Below, in pieces: positions 29,601 to 36,154 of a stretch of DNA of 64,000 bases. Within the stretch, counting starts at the first letter, position 1. Each line of letters starts with the position of its first letter. The position numbers and the translations under genes were made by a program. Origin of the DNA: Mycoavidus sp. B2-EB (GTDB lineage Bacteria; Pseudomonadota; Gammaproteobacteria; Burkholderiales; Burkholderiaceae); assembly GCF_014218255.1 (NCBI RefSeq), contig NZ_AP021872.1, forward strand, positions 310,001 through 374,000, in the 5' to 3' direction. The notes below the pieces were generated by a model that saw only the letters and a list, made by a program, of their open reading frames with translations, was not told the DNA's origin and did not search any database.

Positions 29601-32314
29601 CTGAGGGCTTTAGAGACATCGCCTTCCCAGCCTACATAGCGCATGGGCTAGGCCAGCAGATTGTGGTGGCAGTCAGCGATGGTATGGTGTGCCAGATGGT
29701 CCCAATGCCAGAGGTGAGCGAGCAATATTTACCACGAGAGACAGTGGTTTCTAAGAACCTGAGTACGGCAGGTGAGTTGCAGCCCCAGATAGAGCATGCC
29801 TTGGCAGGGATAATCTCTACTTATCTGAAGGTGGCGCGTGAAGTACTAGATCGAGATGCACCGCTTAGCCAATTTGGTTTTGACTCGATCACGCTAGCTG
29901 GGCTTAGCAACACGCTGAACCAAAAATATAGCTTGGCTTTAAGCCCACCCCTATTTTTTGAGTATTCGACGATTGCAGCGCTAGCGGGTTATCTTGCGCG
30001 GGAACACCACGCGGTGCTAGCACCTGCGTTCGCCGCAACGATGACAGAACCCATTCGTCCAAATGGCAGTGCCGTTGCGTCACCGCTTCCCCCTGCTGCT
30101 CGGCATCAGAGAGGGCGTTTGGCAGCCGCAACCCTGAGATATAGTGCAAATGAGGGTAAGCCGGTCACGGGCGAGCCGATCGCTGTCATCGGCATGAGTG
30201 GATGCTTTCCTCAGGCTGAGGATATCGATGCTTTGTGGGCAAATCTATTGGCAGAGCGTGACAGCATCAGCGTGCTGCCGCTTAGTCGTTGGAACTATAA
30301 GTGGACACCGACGATTGGCCATGCGGGGGTGATTGAGAATATAGATCAATTTGATCCACTGTTTTTTGGTATCTCGCCGCGTGAAGCACAAGCGATGGAC
30401 CCACAGCAGCGGCTGCTGATGCTATATGTGTATCGTGTACTTGAGGATGCAGGCTACTCGGTGCGCAGTCTGTCGGGCAGTACTACGGCACTGTTGGTAG
30501 GAGCCACTACGGGTAGTGGGTATGGAGATTTGCTGGTGCAGGCGGGTGAGGCTGTGACTGGGTACAGTGCAGGGGGGCTATCTGGTGCGATGGGACCGAA
30601 CCGGGTGAGCTATTGGCTGAACTGGCATGGGCCGAGTGAAGCGATTGATACCGCGTGCTCCAGCTCACTGGTGGCGGTGCACCGGGCGCTCGAGTTGCTC
30701 CGTAGCGGGCAGTGTGAGCAAGCGGTGGCGGGTGGGGTCAATACGCTGTTGTCGAGAGAGGTACACGAAAGTTATATACAAGCGGGAATGCTGAGCAAAA
30801 GTGGACGCTGCAAGACTTTTTCCGCGCAAGCGGATGGTTATGTGCGCGGAGAAGGGATGGGTATGGTGTTTCTCAAACCCCTCTCGGCAGCTGAACGCGA
30901 TGGCGATCATATTTATGGCTTGATTAAAGGTAGTGCGACCAATCACGGTGGGCGTGCACACTCGCTGACGGCGCCGAATCCACGTGCGCAGGCTGATCTG
31001 GTTAAAATGGCATTGCAGCAAGCAAAGGTGGAACCGGAGACAATCGGCTATATCGAGGCGCATGGCACAGGCACCCCATTAGGAGATCCGATTGAGATAC
31101 AGGGCCTGAAGAGCGCGTTTGCAGAGTTAGCTCCAGACTCACCCGCTGGGTATTGCGGTTTGGGGACGGTGAAGAGCAATATTGGCCACTTAGAGCAGGC
31201 TTCGGGCGTAGTGGGCCTGATCAAGGTGCTGCTGCAATTGCAACACCAGATTCTAGTCAAAAGCTTGCATTGTGATGAAGTGAATCCACTGCTTGCTTTG
31301 GAGCACAGTCCTTTTTACGTGGTCCAGCAAACGCAGCGATGGGAAGCCTTGCGGGATCGTCAAGGACGGCCGTTGCCGCGTCGAGCTGGGGTGAGTTCGT
31401 TCGGTGCCGGTGGCTCAAATGCACATGTCATCGTTGAAGAATATGTAAAGGGCCAAAAAGCACCTACGATATTCACTGGACCAGTGCTCGTGGTCATGTC
31501 AGCCAGAAGCGAGGAGCAGCTAAAGGAGCAGGCAGGACAGCTAGTGGCATACCTAAAGTGCCAGACTGAGGTCAATCTGGTAGATCTGGCGTATACGCTT
31601 CAGGTGGGACGCGAGCCGCTGGGGGTACGCTTAGCGCTGGTTGCTGAGTCTGTTGATGCTGTGCGGGAGCAATTATCACACTATGTGTGTGGTGAGGTGG
31701 CGGAGGACATTTATCGAGGTGAGTGCAACCGAAATGTGACATTTCTAGCTGACGAAGATTTGCAAAAGATGATCCAAGTGTGGATGGCAAACGGCAAGCT
31801 CAGCAAATTGGCAGAACTATGGGTGCAGGGGCTAGAGGTGGAGTGGGCACACTTAAATGGTGGAACGAAGCCGAATCGGATCAGACTTCCGACCTATCCC
31901 TTTGCCAAGGAGCGGTATTGGGTGCGGCAAACGGAGCGGCGAACCGAACCAGAAACTCAGCTGTATCCACCTATGCACGAACCGGAATTAAGTCAGCCGC
32001 GCCCCAGTACAACGCCCCTGGGCACTCTGAACGAAACAGGATCCACTAAGATAAGCCAAGCCGCGACTGACGAGCGCTTGCTCCAGATAGAAGATGTATT
32101 GACTGGCTTAATATCGGAGCAACTGAATATTGCGCATGATGAACTGGGGAGGGAAATACCGTTTAATGACTTCGGTCTTGACTCAATTATGCTGACGAGA
32201 TTCAGCAGTGCATTGAACCAGAAATACGATTTGTCATTGAATCCAGCCATCTTTCTCAAATACTCAACGATCACCAAGCTAGCCAGACCAGGCAGCGTTA
32301 GCCACCCTGTTTGA
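17699..32314 (+). CDS. Trans-AT type I polyketide synthase, MT-GNAT loading module plus three KS modules
   Basis: A 4871-residue assembly line. Order: methyltransferase (SAM loop about 278-286) - GNAT (QGRGF 608-612; candidate catalytic Thr637 and His675) - ACP1 (Ser764); KS1 (842-1260; Cys1009, His1144, His1184) - DH (His1468, Asp1634) - KR (GGAGGLG 1943-1949, LxD-type) - C-methyltransferase (EIGAGTGGTS 2362-2371) - ACP2 (Ser2625); KS2 (2711-3130; Cys2873, His3008, His3048) - DH (His3338, Asp3506) - C-methyltransferase (3816-3825) - ACP3 (Ser4063); KS3 (4158-4585; Cys4320, His4455, His4497) - ACP4 (Ser4829). Each KS is followed by the post-KS linker ending LPTYPFAKERYWV and no AT domain, hence trans-AT. 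MT-GNAT-ACP loading modules (SxtA, GphF, AprA families) methylate and decarboxylate malonyl-ACP. The product should be a short alpha-methyl-branched chain. The extreme C-terminus (RPGSVSHPV) looks frameshifted. Confidence 0.93.
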   Translation: MLDIINGLANGWVVAPVVSAFARYGVFDAMSGRPLTLKKLVSRFQGNSGHLHAALRLLYETGWVEWIEQDRYLAAADARLAQQLPSDLDELVQLSVAQALATDKSEPSECLLRWLERCCAGWASVEPRVVSLLDGALLAPLLAQLYTLGSDVLEQKQSGAISAIALQAIQTLFIQRGWAQVEATDFRLTLSGRALLAGSGALGTIVSYRPMFSHIEDLLFGEAQTIFSTNEQGHELHIDRTLNVMASGVQHQSHFAELDTLILRIFDQSPLEAQPRYVADMGCGDGSLLQRIYELVKTRTARGRVLAEYPLTLIGVDYNTLSLEATGRTLTGLPHLLVQGDIANPKQLMVDLATAGITDPKNILHVRSFLDHDRPFLPVEDKTGAQRREGLNYSGVYVARDGSEIKPAYAVQGLVEHLRRWRTAVSRFGLLLLEVHCLQPKTVRCVGNMTESAYYDAFHAFSGQQLVEASVFLMAAAEAGLFPELRTSQAIPKRLDFTRISLHRLLPQPYTVRHPRLADLRRLKQLDRISQPSARRTPAAEIKRRVRDFAQGQMVLEFEGQIVAALYTQRIDSPEALCTSCHAELARLHRPEGRYVQLLGLFVAPDMQGRGFSDALIDLMLVYAATLEGVDAVIGVTRCANFIQHKAIYSFDQYTQLRDGLGQFKDPMLHFHASHGAVVRKVLPGFRPEDRDNQGAGILIEYTLRAGAATTAETEVQPPVSECSAPVADQIEPAVRNTIMQVLGRQRAAAYGLQVPLMEMGLSSLELLELRLLLSARMGESLTATFLFSYGTPEAITGYFMTQATSRSMPRATTTPVLEVTPTSAIPALPNHCPSHELTNSEEAIAIIGMACHLPGGANNPAQFWQKLLEAQDAVGALPANRRLLWTNRAEPCRWQGGFLKDVDSFDAEFFRISPREAELLDPQQRFLLEVAWEALESAAIAPAMLRGTRSGVFVGMMGGDYEDVIASNGRKADINAHFATGNACSVAAGRLSYFFDWQGPALSIDTACSSSLVAVHTACRSLLGGECNLALAAGVNLLLDEKRFLAYEQAGMLSPDGRCRTFDASANGYVRGEGCAAVILKRLSDAQADGDPIIAVILGSAINQDGSSSGLTAPSQLAQQAVIEAALAQAKVESKEISYLEAHGTGTKLGDPIEVMAAAQVLGAGRPSDQPLLLGSLKSVMGHLEAAAGIAGLIKTVLSIQHGVIPEQLHFETPNPHIPWERLPVQVVAQTQAWPAGLKRAGVSSFGFSGTNAHVIVGEYLAPKRVPTEVSGPQIVVLSAKNEERLREQAQHLLAYLECHDEVNLADLAYTLQVGREALEARLALAVSTVDGLKKQLLRYVRGEAAEDIYQGEAKRAQAMLTIFGADEDLQQVFAMWAAKGKLGKLAQLWVQGLAVEWGRLYGAAKPKRISLPTYPFAKERYWVPAVTVRGNSEHQLHPLVHRNTSSLSKERFSTILTGQEFFLSDHVVRGERVVPGVVQLEWARAAVVLASDGHGAAEELSVVLQEVTWSCPLVITQPQEVHIALELQEDGRIGFEIYSERGGETVVYSQGWAQLAEIDEARWVDLEAVREPCEKTLAGEAFYARCAQSGLTFGPSFQVLNELWLGNNLAVGALNATGEALVGYEWIPNLLDGALQTSLGLMYENSVHLVLPFTVAQVRQWGEIPTTAWAVVRPSMGDSTAMRKFDIDIVDATGRVVLCLTGFGARPAHKAVDDVATVPPPAQHTLPESDWVGELILAPVWEVIEEKEEAWPLPQQRVALMGSPDASRSAWFLHYPQAQQIDLTGAESLEALTDRLRSDSQFDHLVWWVPSANALATQLGFRLIKALLALGYGSRSLGLTVVTRQAQTVWSGEEVDATAASVHGLIGSLAKEYAHWRIRLLDVPADEDIALASLLRLPSNSQGEARAYRHGQWYQQRLAPCALPAVMDSPYRMGGVYVILGGAGGLGIALSEYLIRHYQAQVVWLGRRTEDASIAQQRARLGAFGPTPLYLQADATEREALVLAHTAIRQRFGEIHGVVHAAIVLADQSLAQMDEASFEAAWLAKAASTLHLTEIFGQEELDFLLFFSSLLSFIKPPGQSNYVAGCCYTDAFAQALRNQHEGWKYPVKIMHWGYWGSVGAVASASYRERMAQMGLDSIEPPEAMAALEQLLAHPIEQLIFVKTTQAAAAGALKIAQETVTVVLATPAVVLPPVETVALPQEAAQDLTNLDKQLAPLLHTQLAAMGWLGAEAYPSERYAQWHAHSLRLLEAHGLLAQIPTEEPAQLWAKWIAYCAAAQDNPALRAQVQLVNAMLRTLPTVLRGERAATEVLFPQGQLDQVEGVYCGHPVADYFNAVLTERLITYVQARLQEDPQTRLRILEIGAGTGGTSAALFAQLSPYMSQIEAYCYTDVSPAFLLHAQQHYASQAPYLQTQRLDIERDPIEQDFALGHYDVVVAANVLHATHDIRCTLRHVKALLKGNGLLLLNELTDTGLFFHLTFGLLDGWWLAEDSVLRNTGTPGLKPSMWKQVLTAEGFKAITFPAEAAHGFSQQVVSAFSDGIVHQRRRGESQISPASSDEVALQTVSALQTPRQLPSEIQIPQTIEQQLALHVRRCICEGVAKTLKVDAEKLVQNRAFAEYGVDSITGVALVNAINTQLGLTLPTTVLFDYATIEQLSSHIISAHWERLKLTLTSVMQNPSAPAKFRKLDGARRQDGQPSALAGSKASMPWEPIAVIGMSGRFARANNLQALWAALAKGEDLTEEVSRWDLSRHYSPTSPPYCKRGGFLRDIDCFDPLFFNISGLEATYMDPQQRLFLEEAWRALEDAGYAGAGIAGQRCGVYVGCSAGDYQNLVDAAAPPQALWGNANSVTPARIAYHLNLQGPALAIDTACSSSLVALHQACQSLRTGEVELALAGGVFVQSTESFYVLANRAGMLSPTGHCYTFDARADGFVPSEGVGVVVLKRLSQAQTDGDHIYGVILGSGTNQDGATNGITAPSAISQERLERDVQQSFQIDPKTIQWVEAHGTGTVLGDPIEFRALTQAFNQGESRSPTLGLGSIKSNLGHTVAAAGIAGVLKILLALQHRQIPPSLHFVQGNPHIDFEHSPFYINTELKAWETGAGTERRAAVSSFSLSGTNAHAVIGEVPARIAQESSRPSYLIVLSARTPEQLRRQAEQLVAHCQQEMPEIEAMSHTLWMGRHHCDHRLGCIAQNSAQVMERLQQWLTQGKAIGVTVNHIKTVQDAQSVLVRLGKQCLEEYNKATVVEDAQESLAVIADLYCQGYDLPWTQLFDQIKPQRISLPTYPFAKERYWVPRMVAQGGPECQLHPLVHRNTSDLSEQRFSTTLTGEEFFLRDHVVQGERVVPGAVQLEWARAAVALASPSAAGQVVMLEEVTWLRPLVVAQAREVHIGLEAQEDGRIGFEIYTANNGDEVAVYSQGWAELQLTEVEVGEAPWVDLEALQGQCEQSLAGEECYARFAQQGLNFGPSFQVLNELSMGHHLAIGTLRLAAEAPVGYLWAPNLLDGALQASVGLTQATVGETVALLFSVARVKQWGEIPTTAWAVVHPSPSVRDGAALRKFDVDIVDASGRVALRLSGLSTRSQHQAVDGTVTALDSTPPSFAVLEPGELMPALAREAIEEKNIFKVGGSETVATVPAAPAVKLSQAAPVTQPVDAMQDSADIEAQLAPLLRMQLAAIGWLTAETCPLEHYAQWHAHSLRLLEIHGLLTQAPTAEEAAQLWAKWEAYRAAVQDKPAQRIRVELVDATLRALPGVLRGELAATEVLFPQGRLDRVEGVYRNHPVADYFNAILAERLIAYVQARLQAEPQARLRILEIGAGTGGTSTALFAQLMPYAAQIEEYCYTDMSVAFLLHAQQHYASQAPYLRTQRLDIERDPMAQDFARGHYDVVVAANVLHATRDICHTVHHAKTLLKGNGLLLLNELTNTGLFIHLTFGLLDGWWLAKDKALRMEGSPGLTPSMWRQVLAAEGFRDIAFPAYIAHGLGQQIVVAVSDGMVCQMVPMPEVSEQYLPRETVVSKNLSTAGELQPQIEHALAGIISTYLKVAREVLDRDAPLSQFGFDSITLAGLSNTLNQKYSLALSPPLFFEYSTIAALAGYLAREHHAVLAPAFAATMTEPIRPNGSAVASPLPPAARHQRGRLAAATLRYSANEGKPVTGEPIAVIGMSGCFPQAEDIDALWANLLAERDSISVLPLSRWNYKWTPTIGHAGVIENIDQFDPLFFGISPREAQAMDPQQRLLMLYVYRVLEDAGYSVRSLSGSTTALLVGATTGSGYGDLLVQAGEAVTGYSAGGLSGAMGPNRVSYWLNWHGPSEAIDTACSSSLVAVHRALELLRSGQCEQAVAGGVNTLLSREVHESYIQAGMLSKSGRCKTFSAQADGYVRGEGMGMVFLKPLSAAERDGDHIYGLIKGSATNHGGRAHSLTAPNPRAQADLVKMALQQAKVEPETIGYIEAHGTGTPLGDPIEIQGLKSAFAELAPDSPAGYCGLGTVKSNIGHLEQASGVVGLIKVLLQLQHQILVKSLHCDEVNPLLALEHSPFYVVQQTQRWEALRDRQGRPLPRRAGVSSFGAGGSNAHVIVEEYVKGQKAPTIFTGPVLVVMSARSEEQLKEQAGQLVAYLKCQTEVNLVDLAYTLQVGREPLGVRLALVAESVDAVREQLSHYVCGEVAEDIYRGECNRNVTFLADEDLQKMIQVWMANGKLSKLAELWVQGLEVEWAHLNGGTKPNRIRLPTYPFAKERYWVRQTERRTEPETQLYPPMHEPELSQPRPSTTPLGTLNETGSTKISQAATDERLLQIEDVLTGLISEQLNIAHDELGREIPFNDFGLDSIMLTRFSSALNQKYDLSLNPAIFLKYSTITKLARPGSVSHPV

Positions 32315-32315
32315 G

Positions 32316-34238
32316 GTGACGCCGGCAACGGATGAGACTAGCGACAGGGTTCCTCAGCCCATCCCTCAGCACCAAGAGCGGAACTTTACAGCTCCAATGC
32401 TAGCAAATAGCGCTACCGAACCTATCGCGGTGATCGGATTGAGCGGTTATTTCCCACAAGCAAGCAATTTAGAAGAATATTGGGATAACTTAATCACAGG
32501 GCGTGACTGTATTACTGAGATTCCAGTAGATCGCTGGTCGCTGGATGGATTTTATATTGAGGACAAGCAAATAGCTCTGTCCCAAGGTTGTAGCTACAAC
32601 AAATGGGGCGGGTTTATTCGGGAGTTAAGTACGCTTTTCAATACGGAGTTTTTCTCAGCAGCGTTCAAGACACAATCTAATTGTGCTAACTGGACGGATG
32701 AGCAGAAGTTGTTTGTGCAGATGGTATGGACGCTGCTTGAATCAGCGGGCTACACCAGCATTGAATTGAACAAAGTATGCCAATCTCGAGTAGGTGTTTA
32801 TGTGGGTATGATGCCTCTTCTTACCCAGGCCAATATGCTTAAAAGTGCGGCAGTTCATACGATGGGTGGGGTGGCTGGCATGCTGTCCCACTTATTCGAG
32901 TTCTGCGGGCCCAGTATTGTTGTAGATACCTATAGCGCTGCTTCCATGACAGCGCTTCATCTGGCTTGCACTGGTTTGGCACGCGGCGAATGTGATGCAG
33001 CGATTGCTGGTGGGATTTTGTTGATGTGTCCAGAGTTATATCAGCATTCTTGCCAGCTTGATGTTCTAGGCAGCCACCGGGGTAGTCGAAGTTTTGCAGC
33101 TGACAGTGATGGGCCGTTATATGGCGATGGCGCTGGAGTTGTTTTGCTAAAACGTTTGTCTAAAGCGCTGCAGGATAAAGACACTATTTTAGGCGTTATA
33201 AAATCAACGATTGTCAACAATGTCGGCAATATTGGCCTATCAAACATGTCGACTCCTGACATCATCTCGAATTCAATTAAGGAAAATATTGTTAAAGCGG
33301 GTGTTGACCCTCGAACCATCAGCTATGTCGAAACATTTGCGCCAGGATTTGCAATTGCAGATGCACTTGAAGTATTTGCAACGGAAAATGCTTTTCGTGA
33401 ATTTACTCAAGATAAGCAGTTCTGTGCACTAGGATCATTGAAACCTACTATTGGCCATGCCGGTGCAGCCTCAGGTATTTTGCAGGTGATTAAAGTGCTG
33501 CTGCAGATGCAGCATAGACAATTAGCGCCGATGCTCCAGGTTGGCCCTTTGCGTTCCGATTTGGCGTGGGAGCACTCTCCATTCTATCTATTGCGAGAAG
33601 CGCAAGCATGGCAAAGCCCCCATATTCACATCAATGGAGCTAGGCACGAGGTACCTCGTAGAGCAATGATTAATTCGATGGGTTATGGAGATTTTTATGC
33701 CGGTGTGATTATTGAAGAGCATGGTTTTGAAGAAAACCTAGGTTTTCAGGCAGTCCAGGGAATTGATTGTGCTGCTAGCGAGCAGTTGATTGTTTTATCA
33801 GCTAGGTCTACTGAAAATTTACAAGTTTTGATCGAACAGTTAAAGCAATTTGTGCAGAAGCAAGCGCAATTTTCGTTACAAAATATGGCGTATACGCTGC
33901 AATTGGGTCGAGAAGCTATGCCTTTACGCTGGGCTGCAGTAGTCCAGAATCAGGAGAGCTTATTGAATGCCTTAAACTTTGCAGCGCAGCAAAAAAAGGT
34001 TAAGTCGTCAGTTGAACAAGGCAGAGCGATTTTTGTAGGCGCAATAGATCAATTAACCAAAAGAGACAGGGCACGGATAGGCGGGCAGCCCAAAATAGAA
34101 ATCCCGCAGCATAATGTGGCGGAAAAAAATCTCTCGCAAATTGCTGCCTATTGGGTGGAAGGGGCGGATATCGACTGGAATTTACTGCATGATGGGTATG
34201 TTCCGCAACGCGTTCCGCTGCCAACCTACCCGTTTTAA
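32316..34238 (+). CDS. Truncated PKS protein: inactive ketosynthase plus post-KS linker
   Basis: Begins with GTG one base after the preceding stop and encodes 640 residues. A full-length KS fold (about 34-475) starts at TEPIAVIGLSG, but the active-site Cys is replaced by Ser207 (DTYSAAS instead of DTACSSS) and the first His by Phe341 (ETFAPGF instead of EAHGTGT). Only His381 (IGHAGAAS) remains. Such KS0 domains cannot condense and may only pass chains on. The post-KS linker ends at PTYPF, and the next bases still resemble the AKERYW codons but contain a stop. Reading the same frame upstream from 32283 gives DQAALATLFEVTP, which continues the ACP4 region of the preceding gene, so the two were probably one gene. 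Confidence 0.8.
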   Translation: MTPATDETSDRVPQPIPQHQERNFTAPMLANSATEPIAVIGLSGYFPQASNLEEYWDNLITGRDCITEIPVDRWSLDGFYIEDKQIALSQGCSYNKWGGFIRELSTLFNTEFFSAAFKTQSNCANWTDEQKLFVQMVWTLLESAGYTSIELNKVCQSRVGVYVGMMPLLTQANMLKSAAVHTMGGVAGMLSHLFEFCGPSIVVDTYSAASMTALHLACTGLARGECDAAIAGGILLMCPELYQHSCQLDVLGSHRGSRSFAADSDGPLYGDGAGVVLLKRLSKALQDKDTILGVIKSTIVNNVGNIGLSNMSTPDIISNSIKENIVKAGVDPRTISYVETFAPGFAIADALEVFATENAFREFTQDKQFCALGSLKPTIGHAGAASGILQVIKVLLQMQHRQLAPMLQVGPLRSDLAWEHSPFYLLREAQAWQSPHIHINGARHEVPRRAMINSMGYGDFYAGVIIEEHGFEENLGFQAVQGIDCAASEQLIVLSARSTENLQVLIEQLKQFVQKQAQFSLQNMAYTLQLGREAMPLRWAAVVQNQESLLNALNFAAQQKKVKSSVEQGRAIFVGAIDQLTKRDRARIGGQPKIEIPQHNVAEKNLSQIAAYWVEGADIDWNLLHDGYVPQRVPLPTYPF

Positions 34239-34600
34239 GGGAATCGCTATTGAACAGTTTCTATAAAGAATCTAGATTCCCTTGAGCCAACATTTTTTAG
34301 CAAAAAGTGCGACGGCTTTTCCCCCCTGCCTCCTCATCTGCTGGGGGCATCCAGCGACCATAGCGATGGGCTATCATCATCCAATCAGTAGGCCCTATTT
34401 TTTCTTGGGGCCGATGATCGCTCCAAATTCAATATTTCCTTCGCTGTTTTTGCCAAAATTACGTCTCAGAGGTGCAAATTCTATACAAAAGAACGCACTT
34501 ATTATCTGATGGCTTCGTTTTTTTGTAGAAGATTTCTTATTTCGGTTCGGCCTTTATAAAAATAAAACTTAAGTTATGATTTTTTAGGAAGGAGAGCTTG
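34239..34600 (+). other. Non-coding gap after the PKS, with a 9-bp inverted repeat
   Basis: No convincing gene on either strand. A 9-bp inverted repeat (AAGGGAATC at 34237-34245, GATTCCCTT at 34275-34283) begins at the PKS stop codon, and the right arm overlaps the 12-bp palindrome GAATCTAGATTC. The rest is increasingly AT-rich towards the next gene. The last bases hold the strong ribosome-binding site AGGAAGGAG at 34586-34594. Confidence 0.5.
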
Positions 34601-36124
34601 ATGCTGCCGAATACAAGATTACCTTACTTGGGTGATAACCTCACTCAACTACCCCCATATTCAGGTGCGGCGGATGATTCGGTGCCTTATATTTCTGGCC
34701 AAACACAGAATCAGCCTTATTCCTTACTACCTATTGCTAGTTATAACTCAAACCAGAGTGATTTAAACTCGATGCGGAGAAGGCATCTAACTGGAAGGCA
34801 TAATGTAAGGCAAGTGTTGACTAATAATTTACACCCTGAGGAAAATGAGATTTCCACTGATTTTTCAAATGGCAGTGAGATTAATTTTTTGGTAAATGTA
34901 TATCGGATATTAGAGCAGGAGAGGCAGTCAAATAAATACGTAAAATCTGAAGATTTGCTAGGATTTTTGAGAAATAGATTGAATTCTCTTGAAGGTTGTA
35001 ATAAATTGAATGAGGAGATTTTTTTCATCCATGATACTATAAATTCATTGCAGGATGAGATAAATAAAGGGGGTAGCCAAATTTTTATTGAACATGCGCT
35101 TGATGAATTTGGTAAGAGGATAAATGAACTTAGCTCAAGAAGGCCATTTAGTAATGATTTTTTAAAAAAAGATCTAAGGGATGGAGTTGATTCTTTTATA
35201 GCCAGAATTAATATGTGTGCTTTTAATGAAAAGAGTGAGTTGCCTCGAGATGATTTTGTTGGGAAGGTAAGTGATTTGATGTTGAGTAAAAATGAATATA
35301 AAGATTGGCGGTCAGGCCTGAAATTAATAAGCTATCCAGGGCAATATACTATAAAGCACGCCTGTAAGAGCAAAGTACAGAAACTTTTCCGCAATCTAGA
35401 AAAGCACAACTCTTTTTTTTGCACATCAAAGAAATACTATGATTTACGTCAGAATGTAGTGGCGAGTCTTTGGCAGGAACATAAAAATTGGAAGTATCCA
35501 TTGCGTATCTTGTGCGAGCTGGATGGCGCGGTGGCACCGCCCCAAGAGATGCAAAGATTTATAAAAGACTCGCAAAAAGTAAGCCACTGGTATAGGAAAT
35601 CATCTCCAAAGATGCGTTGCAATGCATCTAAGGCTATTAATGAGGTTAGTTCTAATTATAGGATTCTAGCTGGTAATTTACGTTTGCTCAAAGGTTATTC
35701 AAAGGAAAATCCGGGCCTCAAGAAAGTTGCTGCTAGTCTTAAGAAAGACACAAAGATTTTGAAGCGTAAAGATTTCTTAAGCAAAGGAGATGGCAATTAT
35801 GAAATAGATGAATTGTCTGATTTCCTCTCGTCATTAAAAAAGAGCGGAAATAATATGGATCCAAAGATATTGGATGAATATATCGAACGAATTGTGTCTA
35901 GGAGCGAGGCTTATGATAAATTGGAAAATATATTAAGCTCTGGGAAGAGTTATTGGAACTTTATGTGGGATGAGAGCACGGGAGATACATTTTGTGGTTT
36001 GAGAAATTCCCCGGCCTATAATGATAGGTATTTATTGGCCTATCAAAATTGGTCTGTCTTGACCGGGCTAATGCAGAATCTCTCTAGTAAGTTTCCAAAG
36101 AAAACCTTTTTTAAATTATTTTGA
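34601..36124 (+). CDS. Orphan protein of unknown function, AT-rich gene
   Basis: I do not recognise this 507-residue protein. It starts at the ATG at 34601, six bases after AGGAAGGAG (an in-frame TTG at 34598 is less likely). The N-terminal 90 residues are Pro-, Asn-, Gln- and Ser-rich and look disordered. The remainder is helical, lysine-rich and soluble, with no signal peptide, membrane segment or catalytic motif that I can name. Codon use is clearly more AT-rich than in the PKS and housekeeping genes, a sign of separate acquisition. Its disordered start, MLP opening and accessory location recall the F-box/LRR gene at 53248, so a secreted effector is one possibility. That is speculation. 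Confidence 0.7.
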   Translation: MLPNTRLPYLGDNLTQLPPYSGAADDSVPYISGQTQNQPYSLLPIASYNSNQSDLNSMRRRHLTGRHNVRQVLTNNLHPEENEISTDFSNGSEINFLVNVYRILEQERQSNKYVKSEDLLGFLRNRLNSLEGCNKLNEEIFFIHDTINSLQDEINKGGSQIFIEHALDEFGKRINELSSRRPFSNDFLKKDLRDGVDSFIARINMCAFNEKSELPRDDFVGKVSDLMLSKNEYKDWRSGLKLISYPGQYTIKHACKSKVQKLFRNLEKHNSFFCTSKKYYDLRQNVVASLWQEHKNWKYPLRILCELDGAVAPPQEMQRFIKDSQKVSHWYRKSSPKMRCNASKAINEVSSNYRILAGNLRLLKGYSKENPGLKKVAASLKKDTKILKRKDFLSKGDGNYEIDELSDFLSSLKKSGNNMDPKILDEYIERIVSRSEAYDKLENILSSGKSYWNFMWDESTGDTFCGLRNSPAYNDRYLLAYQNWSVLTGLMQNLSSKFPKKTFFKLF

Positions 36125-36154
36125 TAATCAGGCTTTAGTCTTAATATCACTCTA

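Noticed and set aside
34282-34509. Small plus-strand frame after the PKS as a gene
   Set aside because: TTG start without ribosome-binding site, Pro/Phe-rich composition typical of a chance frame, and no recognisable similarity.
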